A stretch of 64,000 nucleotides of DNA from Peptococcaceae bacterium (lineage in GTDB: Bacteria > Bacillota > Peptococcia > Peptococcales > Peptococcaceae). Within the stretch, counting starts at the first letter, position 1. The number at the start of each line of letters is the position of its first letter. The notes beneath the pieces are model-generated. The model worked only from the letters and a program-made list of their open reading frames with translations. It had not been told where the DNA came from and made no database searches. Made by a program: the position numbers and the translations under genes. Location: NCBI GenBank assembly GCA_019420345.1, contig JAHZHI010000024.1:5887-69886 (forward strand), read 5' to 3'. This document shows, piece after piece, positions 14,499 to 24,113 of the stretch.

Positions 14499-17279
14499 AT
14501 GCTGCAACTGAGAAATATTCGCAAAACATACACCACCGGGGATTTTACCCAGGTTGCGCTGAACGGGGTGTCGCTGGATCTGCGCGATAATGAGTTCGTG
14601 GCGATTCTGGGGCCGTCGGGCTCTGGGAAGACGACGCTGCTGAACATTATTGGCGGGCTGGACCGTTACGAAGACGGCGACCTGATCATCAACGGGGTGT
14701 CGACGAAGGAGTATCGCGACCGCGATTGGGACGCTTACCGCAATCATACGATCGGGTTTGTGTTCCAGAGTTACAATCTGATTCCGCACCAGAGTGTGCT
14801 GGCGAATGTGGAGCTGGCGCTGACGATCAGCGGCGTGTCGCGCAGAGAGCGGCGCAAGCGCGCGCGTGAGGCGTTGGAAAAGGTGGGGCTGGCGAAGCAT
14901 ATCCACAAGCGTCCGAACCAGCTTTCCGGCGGGCAGATGCAGCGTGTGGCGATTGCCCGCGCGCTGGTGAACGATCCGCACATTGTGCTGGCGGATGAGC
15001 CGACTGGCGCGTTGGACAGCGAGACGAGCGTGCAGATTATGGAGCTCTTGAAAGAGGTGGCGCGGGATCGTTTGGTGGTCATGGTCACCCACAACCCAGA
15101 GCTGGCCGAGCAGTACGCAACGCGCATTGTGCGCCTGAAGGATGGCGTGATCATCGACGATACGCGCCCTGTTGCGCCGGACGAAGTGGACACGGAAACA
15201 CCGGTGCACCGCAGCATGGGCAAGGCGTCGATGTCGTTTTGGACGTCGCTGTCGCTGTCGTTTAAGAATCTGTGGACGAAGAAGGCGCGCACGCTGCTGA
15301 CGGCCTTTGCCGGTTCGATTGGGATTATTGGGATTGCGCTGATTTTGGCGTTGTCGACCGGGGTCAATACGTATATCAGCAACATTCAGCAGGACGCGAT
15401 GAACGCTTATCCGATCATTATCAATGCGGAGACGGTGGATATGTCGAGCCTGATGTCGAGTGCTGGGCTGATGGCCAGCAAAGCGGCGGAGGTGGATGAG
15501 AGCCGCGACAAGGTGTATGCTGACAACAGTCTGCTGGAAATGGACGCCAACATGAACGCCAGCATTACGGAAAACGATTTGACGGCGTTTAAGAAATACC
15601 TGGATGATCCAGACAGCGACATTCACCAGTATTTGGGCACCAATGGCGTGGTGTACACGTACAATGTGGATTTTGATGTGCTGACGACGGATGCTGCAGG
15701 CGGTGTGATTAACACCGATCGCGACACCAACACGACCATGGAAGAAATGGAAGAAAGCCAGGAAAACATGAAAAACGGCGATATCGCCATCAACATGAAT
15801 CCGATGACGGCTGGTTCGACGGTGGGTGCGAAAAATTTCGACGAGATCATTCCGGGCAGCGATGAGAACGAACTCATCAGCCCAGTGGTGAGCGACAGCT
15901 ACGATGTGGTCAGCGGCAGATGGCCGGAGGCCTATAATGAAGTGGTGCTGGTGCTGGACGATAAGAACAGCATTCCAACGTCGGTGCTTTATCAGCTGGG
16001 TGTGATCGATGACGATACGTACAAGGCCATTCAGGATGCGCTCGATGCTGGCGAGGAAGCCGACACGCCATCCTGGAGCTATGAGGATTTGATGAATAAG
16101 AGCTTCCGTTTGGTGCCGGCGTGCGATTATTACATCGACAATGGCGATGGCACCTTTAAGGATGTACACGACGATTTGTCTTATCAGCAGCAGATGTACG
16201 ACAACGGCCTGCAGCTGGTGGTGAGCGGGATTGTGCGTCCGAAGGACGGCAGCGAAAATGCGTCGATTCAGTCGAATGTGGCCTATACGCGCGCGCTCAC
16301 CGATTACCTCATCGATTACACCGATAAGAGCGCAGTGGTGCAGGCGCAGGAAGCCAACCCAACGGTCAATGTGCTCAATGGTGTGGAATTTGAAGCGGCC
16401 GACGATGCAGCGAAGGCCGCCGATGCAACGGCCTACATGCAGGGACTTGGCATCAGCGAAAAGGCGTCGCTGTATACGATGATGATGTACTCGGCGGCAC
16501 AGGAGAGCGGCACCGCTGCTGAAGGCGGTGACATGAGCGCCATGGCAGCAATGAGCGGCATGGGCGGCGACGAGACGACGATGGCGGCGGCGCTGGATGC
16601 GTGGCTGGCATCGGGACCGGATCAGGCGCTGCTGGTGGATTTCTACGACCAGTACATGGGCGATGTGACCTATGAGGACAATCTCACGAGCTTTGGCAAG
16701 GTGAGCCTGGATGCGCCATATTCGATCAGCATTTACACCGACTCGTTCGAAGACAAGGAAGGTGTGACGGCGTGCATTGAAAATTACAACGCCGATAAGC
16801 CGGAAGAGGAACAGATCACCTACACCGATTACATTTCGCTTCTGACCAATTCGCTGACATCAATGGTCAATGTGGTGACGTATGTGCTGATTGCCTTTGT
16901 GGCGGTATCGCTGATTGTCAGCTGCATCATGATCGGCATCATCACCCACATCTCTGTGCTCGAACGCACCAAGGAAATCGGCATTCTGCGTGCGATTGGC
17001 GCGTCGAAGCGCAACATTTCGCAGGTGTTCAACGCTGAAACGCTCATCATCGGGCTGTGCTCGGGCGCTTTGGGCGTGGGCATTTCGGTGGCGCTGACGT
17101 ATCCGATCAACGCGATTTTGAAGCAGCTCATTGAAAGCACCGATGTGACGGTGTATCTGCCGGTGCAGGCTGGGGCTGTGCTCGTTGTGATCAGTATTTT
17201 CATTACGATGATTGGCGGCATGATCCCGGCGCGCAAGGCGGCGAAGAAGGACCCTGTCATTGCACTGCGCACAGAATAA
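14499..17279 (+). CDS. MacB-like ABC transporter, ATPase-permease fusion
   Basis: 926 residues, ATG after GGAGG. The N-terminal 225 residues form an ABC ATPase of the LolD/MacB type: Walker A GPSGSGKTT, signature LSGGQMQRVAIARAL, Walker B VLADEPTGALDS, H-loop MVTHN. A membrane segment near residue 270 (ARTLLTAFAGSIGIIGIALILALSTG) is followed by about 500 residues of extracytoplasmic domain, and then three membrane segments with the FtsX fold (about residues 785-920). It exports substrates such as peptides or lipoproteins, or transmits force across the membrane. In Firmicutes such fusions often act alone. No partner membrane-fusion gene is adjacent. The long methionine-rich loop near residues 660-700 is unusual. 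Confidence 0.9.
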   Translation: MLQLRNIRKTYTTGDFTQVALNGVSLDLRDNEFVAILGPSGSGKTTLLNIIGGLDRYEDGDLIINGVSTKEYRDRDWDAYRNHTIGFVFQSYNLIPHQSVLANVELALTISGVSRRERRKRAREALEKVGLAKHIHKRPNQLSGGQMQRVAIARALVNDPHIVLADEPTGALDSETSVQIMELLKEVARDRLVVMVTHNPELAEQYATRIVRLKDGVIIDDTRPVAPDEVDTETPVHRSMGKASMSFWTSLSLSFKNLWTKKARTLLTAFAGSIGIIGIALILALSTGVNTYISNIQQDAMNAYPIIINAETVDMSSLMSSAGLMASKAAEVDESRDKVYADNSLLEMDANMNASITENDLTAFKKYLDDPDSDIHQYLGTNGVVYTYNVDFDVLTTDAAGGVINTDRDTNTTMEEMEESQENMKNGDIAINMNPMTAGSTVGAKNFDEIIPGSDENELISPVVSDSYDVVSGRWPEAYNEVVLVLDDKNSIPTSVLYQLGVIDDDTYKAIQDALDAGEEADTPSWSYEDLMNKSFRLVPACDYYIDNGDGTFKDVHDDLSYQQQMYDNGLQLVVSGIVRPKDGSENASIQSNVAYTRALTDYLIDYTDKSAVVQAQEANPTVNVLNGVEFEAADDAAKAADATAYMQGLGISEKASLYTMMMYSAAQESGTAAEGGDMSAMAAMSGMGGDETTMAAALDAWLASGPDQALLVDFYDQYMGDVTYEDNLTSFGKVSLDAPYSISIYTDSFEDKEGVTACIENYNADKPEEEQITYTDYISLLTNSLTSMVNVVTYVLIAFVAVSLIVSCIMIGIITHISVLERTKEIGILRAIGASKRNISQVFNAETLIIGLCSGALGVGISVALTYPINAILKQLIESTDVTVYLPVQAGAVLVVISIFITMIGGMIPARKAAKKDPVIALRTE

Positions 17280-17290
17280 CAGAAGCACAA

Positions 17291-17320
17291 GCGTGTCTCC
17301 AGCAGGAGGCGCGCTTTTTT
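17291..17320 (+). terminator. Terminator of the ABC transporter gene
   Basis: GCGTGTCTCC (17291-17300) pairs with GGAGGCGCGC (17305-17314) with two wobble pairs, then TTTTTT. Confidence 0.75.
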
Positions 17321-17340
17321 GTGCGCAGCGATGGTGACTG

Positions 17341-17349
17341 TGGTATAAT
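17341..17349 (+). promoter_or_regulatory. Extended -10 promoter of the TSUP gene
   Basis: TGG followed directly by TATAAT (17344-17349). The -35 region is weak. Confidence 0.45.
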
Positions 17350-17389
17350 GTTGCACTATGAGAGTAAGAAAAAGGGGAGCGATGGAAGA

Positions 17390-18139
17390 ATGGTAACACT
17401 GGTGCTGTATGGTGCGGTGATGCTTTTGGCGATGACGATGGCAGGGCTGATTGGTTTTGCGGCAAATGTGATTGCGCTGCCGCTGTTGAGCATGTTCATG
17501 CCGCTGGAGCTGACGGTGTCGATGCTGGTGCTGTTTGCGGCGCTGCAGTCGGGCGTGCAGGCGTTTCGTGTGCGCCATGAGATCCACTGGCGTGAGCTGG
17601 CACATATTTTGCTGTTTATCATCATTGGCATGCCGATCGGCTTCTTTTCGTTGCAATATCTGCCAGAGCTGGCGCTGAAAGGCGTGCTGGGCATTTTCGT
17701 TGCGTTTACCGCCATCAAGGGGCTTATTGAAAACCATCGCGGCAAGGCAAAAACAACGTTTCACGAGCGGCCTTGGCACAAGCTGCTCTTGGTGTGCTCC
17801 GGCATCATTTCCGGCGCGTTTGGCTGCGGCGGTCCGCTGACGGTCATCTACACGCGCAACCGCTATCGCGACAAGCAGATGTTTCGCGTGATGCAGTTTG
17901 GCTGCGGCACGTTTTCGATGGGGTTCACCTGCCTGGCGCATGTGTTCGCCGGTTCTTACACGATGGCGCGGCTGCCTTATATGATCGTTGGGCTGGCGGC
18001 GGTGCTTGTGGCGCTGCGCCTTAGCACTTGGCTTGTGCAGCGCATGAACACCAGCTTTTTCCAGCAGCTGGTCAATGTGGTGCTGCTCTTTTCGGCGGCT
18101 TCGCTGCTTTGGCAGGTGGTGGAAGGCATCATGGCATAA
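17390..18139 (+). CDS. TSUP (TauE/SafE) family membrane transporter
   Basis: 249 residues from the ATG at 17390, which has GGGGAGC 9 bases upstream; the longer frame would start before the -10 box. Two homologous halves of about four membrane helices each are visible, with family-typical glycine-rich pieces (AGLIGFAANVIALPLL near the start; GIISGAFGCGGPLTVIY in the second half). The family exports or imports sulfite, sulfonates, sulfoacetate or other organic anions. The substrate is not evident and no sulfur-metabolism gene is adjacent. Stand-alone gene with its own promoter and terminator. Confidence 0.85.
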   Translation: MVTLVLYGAVMLLAMTMAGLIGFAANVIALPLLSMFMPLELTVSMLVLFAALQSGVQAFRVRHEIHWRELAHILLFIIIGMPIGFFSLQYLPELALKGVLGIFVAFTAIKGLIENHRGKAKTTFHERPWHKLLLVCSGIISGAFGCGGPLTVIYTRNRYRDKQMFRVMQFGCGTFSMGFTCLAHVFAGSYTMARLPYMIVGLAAVLVALRLSTWLVQRMNTSFFQQLVNVVLLFSAASLLWQVVEGIMA

Positions 18140-18144
18140 AATAA

Positions 18145-18172
18145 ACGCGCGCTGTGGGAGGCGCGCGTTTTT
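18145..18172 (+). terminator. Terminator of the TSUP gene
   Basis: ACGCGCGC (18145-18152) pairs with GCGCGCGT (18161-18168), then TTTTT. Confidence 0.75.
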
Positions 18173-18175
18173 ATG

Positions 18176-18261
18176 TGCGACAAATTGTGAGATTTTGCAA
18201 ATTTGTCGCAGGTTGATGCGTATATGTGCGACAAATCTTGATTTTTTTGCGATTTGTCGCA
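18176..18261. repeat. Two tandem palindromic units with TGCGACAAAT arms
   Basis: Two units 51 bases apart. In each, TGCGACAAAT (18176-18185; 18227-18236) faces ATTTGTCGCA (18201-18210; 18252-18261) across a T-rich loop, and AGGTT follows. Loops differ. They lie between convergent genes. They may be extragenic palindromes or protein-binding sites. Confidence 0.8.
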
Positions 18262-18284
18262 GGTTATGACGGCGGGAGAGAAAC

Positions 18285-18328
18285 AGAACGCCCCCGCGCT
18301 GGGCTTGGGCCTGGCGCGGGGGTGTTCT
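18285..18328 (-). terminator. GC-rich hairpin at the end of the giant SLH gene
   Basis: AGAACGCCCCCGCGC (18285-18299) pairs with GCGCGGGGGTGTTCT (18314-18328), 15 bp with one wobble. A T-rich run follows on the minus strand (TGTTTCTC), so it probably ends the SLH transcript. Confidence 0.65.
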
Positions 18329-18355
18329 GCATAAGAAGGAAAAAGTATAAAGGAA

Positions 18356-21300
18356 TTAAGCGTTGATCAAGGCACCATTCCGGTCGATGGTGAGGACGCG
18401 GTCCTGGTAGCCGTCGACGTGGATGGTGACGGTGGTGTTGCCGTTTGTGGTGAAGCTGCTGTCGTGCAGCATCAGGGTGTTGTCGCTGGTGTCGATGTGG
18501 AACTCATCGTTGTTGAGAAAATCGACATCGGATTTTTCGTATTTCGTACCATTGACGGTGAGGGTGAAGCTGTCGTCCGAGAGATAGGCGGCGGTGTTGT
18601 CGGCGTTGGCAAAGCTCAGGGTGTAGAACCATGCGCCATACTTTTTCTTCACAGTTGGTCCTTCCGGCATGGTTGGTGCTTCTGTGGTTTCGACGGTGGC
18701 TGTGGATGCAGTATCGTCAAAAGAAATTTGACCATCTTTGCTCACGGTGAAGGTCAGGTCTTTGTAGCCGTCGGCTTTGATGACGACTTTGGCATTTTTG
18801 CCGTTGAAGACGCTGCCATTGAAAAAGAGGTATTTATACTGGCCGCTGCTGCTTGCCATGTATTCTGTTGTGCCCAGATGGTAATAGGACACTTTTTCAA
18901 AGTCGACGTCGTTGATGGATACGCTGGTCACGGCATTGACATATGCCTGGGCGTCTTCTGGCTTTTGACCGTCGTGGTCAAAGTAGAGGTAGCTGGAGTC
19001 GCTGCTGCTGCCATAGCTGACCACTGGCACTTCCTTTGCTTCAGGCGCTGGCGCTGCTGGCACAGTTGGCGGTTCCGGCGCGGCTTCTTCTGTGACGCTG
19101 GTTGTTGGATCTTTAGGCGCAGAGGCGGTGTCGTTGAGGGTGAGTTCGCCGTCTTTGTCCACGGTGAGGCTCAGATCCTTGTAGCCTTTGGCTTTGATGA
19201 CAACGGTGGTGTCTTTTCCTTTGAAGGTGCTGTCTTTAAAAGAGATGTACTTCGTTCCGCTGGTGCTGACGACGTATTCTCCCAAATCCAAAAGGTAGTA
19301 GCTGACTTTTTCAAAGTCGGCGTCATTGACCGACACGCTGGTCACCGCTTTTGCATAGGTTTCTGCTTCTTTCGAATGGTGTCCATCCTTATCGAAGTAG
19401 ATGTAGCTGTACCCGCCGCCAATGCCGTAGCTGACAACTGGCACATCTTTTTCTTCCGTCGTTACTGGCGGAGCAGGCGGCGCTGGTGGTTCCGGCGTGG
19501 CTTCTTTGGCGATGCTGACGCTGACAATCATGTCTTTGTAGCCATCGGCCGAGAGGGTGACGATGTTGTCGCCGGTCTTGAAGGCACTCTTGTTGAGGTA
19601 GAGGGCGTTTTTGCCGGTGCCGTTGTCCTGCCACTGATACTGGTTGTCACCTGGGGTGCCGAGGAGGGCGTCAAAGAGGCTGTAGGTGGTGCCGTTGACA
19701 CTGATGGCAGTGAGCTTGTCCTGCCAGGTGCTGTTTACCTCATTGAAGGTCAGCAGCACGGTGCCGTTGTCTGGGAAGGATGGCGCTGGTGCTGCTGGCG
19801 CTTCGGCGACGGTTGGTGTGCTGGCGGCGCTGTCGCTGGTTTTGGCGTCCTTGGCGACATGGAAGGTGGCGTCGTTGTAGCCGGTGGCGGAGAGTGTGAC
19901 GCTGTTGTCTTCCTTGTTGAAGTCCTTGTCCTGGAGAGTGAGGTCGTAGCCGCCGGTGGCATTGACGCTCCAGCGGTATTCGCGCTTGTTCAGCTCGGAA
20001 AGATCAGCAGCTGGGCCGTAGGCTTTGCTGTTGACGCTGACGGCGCTGAGATTGTTGCCCCAGTCGGCGGCTGCGCTGTCAAAGGTGAGCACATAGTTGC
20101 CGTCGCTATTTTTGGTGGTGGCGGTTGGCTGTGGTGTCGCCTTCTTTTCGCCGCTGACCACAAATGGCTGGGTGGTGAGGCGGTTGTAATACTGGGCGTC
20201 GAGGCTGATGGTGTAGCGGCCGTCTTCGTTGAAGAGGGTGCCGTCGTTGTCGACAATGGTCAGCACGTTGTTTTTGCTGATGGTGTAGTAGTTGTCGTCG
20301 TAGCTGCCAGCGCCGCGCGGATAGACGCCGCGGGTTTCGCCGCTTGGTTTGTAGACGGTGACGGTGGTGAGGTGGTTGAGGAAGTCGCCTTTTGACCCTT
20401 CCACCGTCATGCGCACTTGATTGCCGCGGGTGACGTCGCCGGGGCCGGAGAGGCCCGTTTCCAGATTACGGGTGTAGCGCACGCTCAGCTGTTTGGCGCG
20501 GAAGCCGTCGGCATAGAGGGTGATGGTGTTTTCATCCGCAGGCAGAAGGCCGAGCGCTTCGTGGTCGATGGTGAGGGTGTCACCGTCGATGTGGTAATAT
20601 TTGTTGTCGAGGTCCATCGGCCATTTGTTGATGTTGATGCTGTTCAGCTTTTTGAAATAGCCGGCATCGCTGGCTTTGAGATGGATGTCCTCACCTTTTG
20701 GCACGGCGGTGATGGCCTTGCCGTCAGCATCTACCAGCATGACTTCCGGTGTCTGCTGGCCGACCCAGGTGCCGTTGCTTTGAACATCACCGAGGAGGTT
20801 GTCTTCGAGCACCGATTTCACCGTGGACGGTTTGTTGCGGGTTTCCCAGCGGGCGTCTTCGGTGTAGTCGGCGAAGGAGAGGTAGCTGCCAGCGGCGCGG
20901 GCGGTGCTTACAGCGGTGATGTAGTCGCGCCAGTTGTAGGCAGTGCCGTCGCTGGTCCAGGCGGTGTCGTAGCCGGACATGTCGTTGTGCCAGCGGCCGA
21001 CGATGCCTTTGGCGGCGTCGTTGGCGAGGCCGAGCTTGTCGAGCAGTTCGGCGTTGATGAGCAGATCGGCGTCAAATTTCAGATTTGCGGAAATGCCCAA
21101 TCCGCCGCCACCGCCGCTGCTGCCAGTGCCGCCGCCAGGCACTACAGAGGTGGCGCTGGAGCGTGCATCCAGGCTGCGGATGGCGCGGCTTGTTCTTGCC
21201 ACTGGCGCTTCTTCGCCGCCGGTGACGGTGAAGGTGGCGCTCATGTCTTTGAAGCCGTTGGCATGGACGGTGAGGGTGTAGGTGCCGTTGTTCGGCAGAT

Positions 21301-23758
21301 TGTTGCGTCCGTTTTCGGCCTTGACATCGTTATAGAGCACGAAGGAGTCGCCGATTTGGTACCAGTCGCGGATCATTTCCAGCTCCACGGTGCTGCCGTC
21401 CGGGCGGGTGAGCTCGGCGGCGTAGGCTGGGTTGGTGACGCCGTAGGTCATGTTGAGAATCTTGAAATGGGCGTTGACACCGGAGGTATAGGTGCCGCTG
21501 CCATCCAGCTGCAGCACCGGCGCCAGGGCGTTGACCACGTGAATTGGCACCAGCGCCGGGTCGTGGCCGTCGGCATTGACGCGCACATAGTAGCGCCCGT
21601 TTTCGGTGAAGTTCTTCTGGCCCAGGGTGATGCTGATGGTGCCGTCGCCGTTTTTCGTGTAGGCCAGGTTGTCGTTGAGGGTGTTTTTGTTTTCATTGAA
21701 GGCAACCAGCTGCACGGTGCCGCTGGTGTTTTCCGGCACAGCTGCAAACCAGGCGCGGTCGGCGTCGCTTCTCTGGGAGAATTCCAGCAGCACGCTGCCG
21801 CTGCCATTGTCGCTGCGTTCTGCTGCCGGACTGAAGAAGGCTGGGGCATCGCTTTTGGCCTTGCCGCTGATGCTGAAGGTGGTTTTCGCTGGATCCACGC
21901 GCACCTGGCCTTTGTCGTCATAGTTGGTCAGGTGATAGTCCCAGGTGGAAAGGGTGCCGTGGGCAATGATGTAGTCTGGCGCTGTGATGCCGTGCACCGC
22001 CGGTGCGGTTGGGCTGGCATTGTCAGAAAGGGCCACGGTTTGTGCAACGTCGCCGCTTTTGACGGTGAGCTGAGCCGGGTTCAGCGCGGTGATTTCCCAT
22101 TTCACGAGGCTGCCATCGTCGCTGATCGGGGTGAAGGCCTTGCTCACGTCGGTGCCGTCGACGGTCAGGGTGCAGTCTTTGAGGCTGTGACCGTCAGTGA
22201 ATTGTACCGTCACATACTGGCACCAGCCGAGGTCCACGAGCTTAGTGGCTTCGGTGTTGACCAGTGTGGCGGAGACGGGGGCTTCCGTGGTGGCTGTTGT
22301 GGCGGTGTTGTCGGTGCCAGGTGTGGTGGTGCTTGTGCTGGTACCGCTTTGATCGCCAGCTTTTCCGCTTTCGCCTGCGTTGTCTTTAGCATGCGTTTCA
22401 TGGTGCTTTTTGGTGGCACCGGAGGTGCCGTCTGGCTTGGCGGCAGGCTTTTTGCCGTTATCGCTGGCAAGGGTTCTGTCCTGTGTTTTATCAGCGTCCG
22501 CCTTGGCTTTTTCTTTTTCCTTGGCGGTCTTTTTGGTGGCGCCGGAAGTGCCATCTGGATCTTTGGCAGGCAGTTTATCCACGGTGGCTGATTCACCAGC
22601 AGCCACAGCGCTGTCACCGGCCATGACGCCGCTGGTGCCTTTGGCTGCGGTGACGGTGCTGCCTTTCGTTAAAACGGTGACGTTGTTGGCGTTGGCAGCG
22701 ACTTTTTCAACGCTGCCGTTGCCGTCGATGGTGACGCGCTCAGCGGAGGCGGTCAGCTGCTTGATGGCGGCTTCTTTGTCGACTTTGACATGGGCGGTTT
22801 TATCCACCTGCACGGTGTCCAGGCTGCCTGCAGCCAATGTGACATCGCTCTGCACGGTGACGGTGCCCAGATCACCGTTCGTGGCGCTGAGTACAGCGGC
22901 ACGGTTTGGGTTGTTGACGACCACGCCTTTGGCGTTGACGTTGTCCAATGTCAGTTTCTTTGAGGCGCCGCGCACGACGATGCGCCCTTCCGCAGTGACT
23001 TTATCCAGCTGCACGGTGTCGGCGGTGTCAGCGACGATGACATCGCCTTTGATGGTCAGGCCGGAGAGGTTTGCGTCACTTTGGCGCACAATGACGTTCC
23101 CGTCAATGACGCCGCCGTCCTTTGGCACCGTCTCCGCATCGATGTACTGCGCCACAAGGTTGCTCATGACGGCGGCAAACTCGGCGCGGGTGATGGAGGC
23201 TTTGGGATTCAGGCGCGCGCCGTCGTTGCCGTTCACGTAACCGCCGCCGACCATGGCAGCGACGGTGCCTTTCGCCCAGCTGGAGACGCTGTCGCTGTCA
23301 CTGAATGCAGTCAACGCTTTGGCGTCGCCGTCTTTTAAGGCAAAGGCGCGTGCCAGCACGGAGAAGGCTTCTTCACGGGTGATGGCGCGCTCAGGTTCCA
23401 GCATGCCGCTGCCGGCGCCGGCAAAAGTACCCATTTGCACGGCCTTGGCCATGTCGTCACGGTACCAGGCATCGCTGCTTACGTCGCTGTAACCATCGAG
23501 GGCAGCTTTGGCGCTGCTTGCAAAGGCGCGGTTGATGATGGCGGCCATCTGGGCGCGGGTGAGCAGGCCCTGCGGCGCAATGCGGCCTTCGCTTACGCCG
23601 CCGAGCAGGCCGTTGTCGATGGCGCGGGTCAGCGCTGCCGACGACCAATCGTTGGGAAAATCTGCGTAATCTGCTGCTGAAGCGCCCAGGGCGCCGGTCG
23701 GGCTCATCAGGATCGCCGCTGCGCAGACCGCAGCAATGGCTTTCTTAGGTTTGTACAT
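18356..23758 (-). CDS. Giant SLH surface protein with beta-helix region and repeated hemoglobin-interacting-type domains
   Basis: 1800 residues from the ATG at 23758, which has AGGAGG 6 bases upstream; the frame extends 18 codons further without a site. Order: signal peptide ending ASA; three SLH domains (about residues 30-215; LTRAQMAAIINRAF, ITREEAFSVLARAF, ITRAEFAAVMSNL) for wall-polymer binding; a region of short strands (about 215-390; VIVADTADTVQL, IVVRGASKKLTL) that looks like a right-handed beta-helix; a lysine/threonine/proline-rich linker; then many modules ending in V-x-AxGYKDL-x-x-x-V, resembling the hemoglobin-interacting/DUF1533 domain. About nine such ends are visible. A large adhesin or host-ligand binder at the cell surface is the likely role; heme binding is only suggested by family name. 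Monocistronic. Confidence 0.85.
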   Translation of the reverse strand: MYKPKKAIAAVCAAAILMSPTGALGASAADYADFPNDWSSAALTRAIDNGLLGGVSEGRIAPQGLLTRAQMAAIINRAFASSAKAALDGYSDVSSDAWYRDDMAKAVQMGTFAGAGSGMLEPERAITREEAFSVLARAFALKDGDAKALTAFSDSDSVSSWAKGTVAAMVGGGYVNGNDGARLNPKASITRAEFAAVMSNLVAQYIDAETVPKDGGVIDGNVIVRQSDANLSGLTIKGDVIVADTADTVQLDKVTAEGRIVVRGASKKLTLDNVNAKGVVVNNPNRAAVLSATNGDLGTVTVQSDVTLAAGSLDTVQVDKTAHVKVDKEAAIKQLTASAERVTIDGNGSVEKVAANANNVTVLTKGSTVTAAKGTSGVMAGDSAVAAGESATVDKLPAKDPDGTSGATKKTAKEKEKAKADADKTQDRTLASDNGKKPAAKPDGTSGATKKHHETHAKDNAGESGKAGDQSGTSTSTTTPGTDNTATTATTEAPVSATLVNTEATKLVDLGWCQYVTVQFTDGHSLKDCTLTVDGTDVSKAFTPISDDGSLVKWEITALNPAQLTVKSGDVAQTVALSDNASPTAPAVHGITAPDYIIAHGTLSTWDYHLTNYDDKGQVRVDPAKTTFSISGKAKSDAPAFFSPAAERSDNGSGSVLLEFSQRSDADRAWFAAVPENTSGTVQLVAFNENKNTLNDNLAYTKNGDGTISITLGQKNFTENGRYYVRVNADGHDPALVPIHVVNALAPVLQLDGSGTYTSGVNAHFKILNMTYGVTNPAYAAELTRPDGSTVELEMIRDWYQIGDSFVLYNDVKAENGRNNLPNNGTYTLTVHANGFKDMSATFTVTGGEEAPVARTSRAIRSLDARSSATSVVPGGGTGSSGGGGGLGISANLKFDADLLINAELLDKLGLANDAAKGIVGRWHNDMSGYDTAWTSDGTAYNWRDYITAVSTARAAGSYLSFADYTEDARWETRNKPSTVKSVLEDNLLGDVQSNGTWVGQQTPEVMLVDADGKAITAVPKGEDIHLKASDAGYFKKLNSININKWPMDLDNKYYHIDGDTLTIDHEALGLLPADENTITLYADGFRAKQLSVRYTRNLETGLSGPGDVTRGNQVRMTVEGSKGDFLNHLTTVTVYKPSGETRGVYPRGAGSYDDNYYTISKNNVLTIVDNDGTLFNEDGRYTISLDAQYYNRLTTQPFVVSGEKKATPQPTATTKNSDGNYVLTFDSAAADWGNNLSAVSVNSKAYGPAADLSELNKREYRWSVNATGGYDLTLQDKDFNKEDNSVTLSATGYNDATFHVAKDAKTSDSAASTPTVAEAPAAPAPSFPDNGTVLLTFNEVNSTWQDKLTAISVNGTTYSLFDALLGTPGDNQYQWQDNGTGKNALYLNKSAFKTGDNIVTLSADGYKDMIVSVSIAKEATPEPPAPPAPPVTTEEKDVPVVSYGIGGGYSYIYFDKDGHHSKEAETYAKAVTSVSVNDADFEKVSYYLLDLGEYVVSTSGTKYISFKDSTFKGKDTTVVIKAKGYKDLSLTVDKDGELTLNDTASAPKDPTTSVTEEAAPEPPTVPAAPAPEAKEVPVVSYGSSSDSSYLYFDHDGQKPEDAQAYVNAVTSVSINDVDFEKVSYYHLGTTEYMASSSGQYKYLFFNGSVFNGKNAKVVIKADGYKDLTFTVSKDGQISFDDTASTATVETTEAPTMPEGPTVKKKYGAWFYTLSFANADNTAAYLSDDSFTLTVNGTKYEKSDVDFLNNDEFHIDTSDNTLMLHDSSFTTNGNTTVTIHVDGYQDRVLTIDRNGALINA

Positions 23759-23957
23759 AATCATCCTCCTTGTTTTGGACACAGCCGATGGCTGCGAAAA
23801 GTTTAAGCTCAATTTAAGCTAAGGTTAGCTATACAATACTGGACCGCTAAAGATTGCGTAAGGCGGAAATGGGTCAAAAAAATGCCGAATCGGGCAAAGT
23901 TGCCTATATGCAACACAGCGCTCGCACAATAGGAGCGCATCTGTTATTGAGAGATGC

Positions 23958-23986
23958 TTGACAATGGGCGATATGCTTGGTAGGAT
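23958..23986 (+). promoter_or_regulatory. Promoter of the efflux-pump leader
   Basis: TTGACA (23958-23963) and TAGGAT (23981-23986), 17-base spacer. The transcript would start near 23993, giving a 146-nt leader before the GTG start at 24139. Confidence 0.75.
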
Positions 23987-23992
23987 AAAAGT

Positions 23993-24113
23993 GCCTGAGA
24001 TGATGCGGCAATGCTGCAGGGTTTCAGATTATCATGGTTACTGCCGGATAGGTGTTACAAGGACCGGATAAGGCTGCGGACTGAAATGTCCGCGTTCTTG
24101 TCGGATCCTTTTT
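23993..24113 (+). promoter_or_regulatory. Attenuator or riboswitch-like leader before the MFS gene
   Basis: The leader has a strong terminator: GGACCGGATAAG (24061-24072) pairs with CTTGTCGGATCC (24097-24108) with two bulges, GCGGAC (24076-24081) with GTCCGC (24088-24093), then TTTTTATTTG. Upstream there is a possible competing region (TGCCGGATAGG, ATGATGCGGC, GATTATCAT). A CTGAGA element is present as in thiamine-pyrophosphate switches, but the rest of that motif is missing. The pump start follows 25 bases after the T run, so read-through control is likely; the signal is unknown. Confidence 0.6.

Noticed and set aside
18176..18261. CRISPR-like array
   Set aside because: Only two units, each a palindrome, with no spacers of constant length and no cas genes near.
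18419..22591. Long plus-strand open frames opposite the giant SLH gene
   Set aside because: They are shadows of a repetitive, GC-rich minus-strand gene. Their glycine/alanine/valine-rich products have no domain, and there are no ribosome sites.
23821..23880. Minus-strand promoter for the giant SLH gene (TTGACC with TATTGT)
   Set aside because: The two boxes are too far apart for one promoter, and no better pair was found.
23993..24113. Thiamine pyrophosphate riboswitch
   Set aside because: CTGAGA is present, but the second conserved half (CTGGATAATGCCAGC-type) cannot be aligned, and the gene is an efflux pump.
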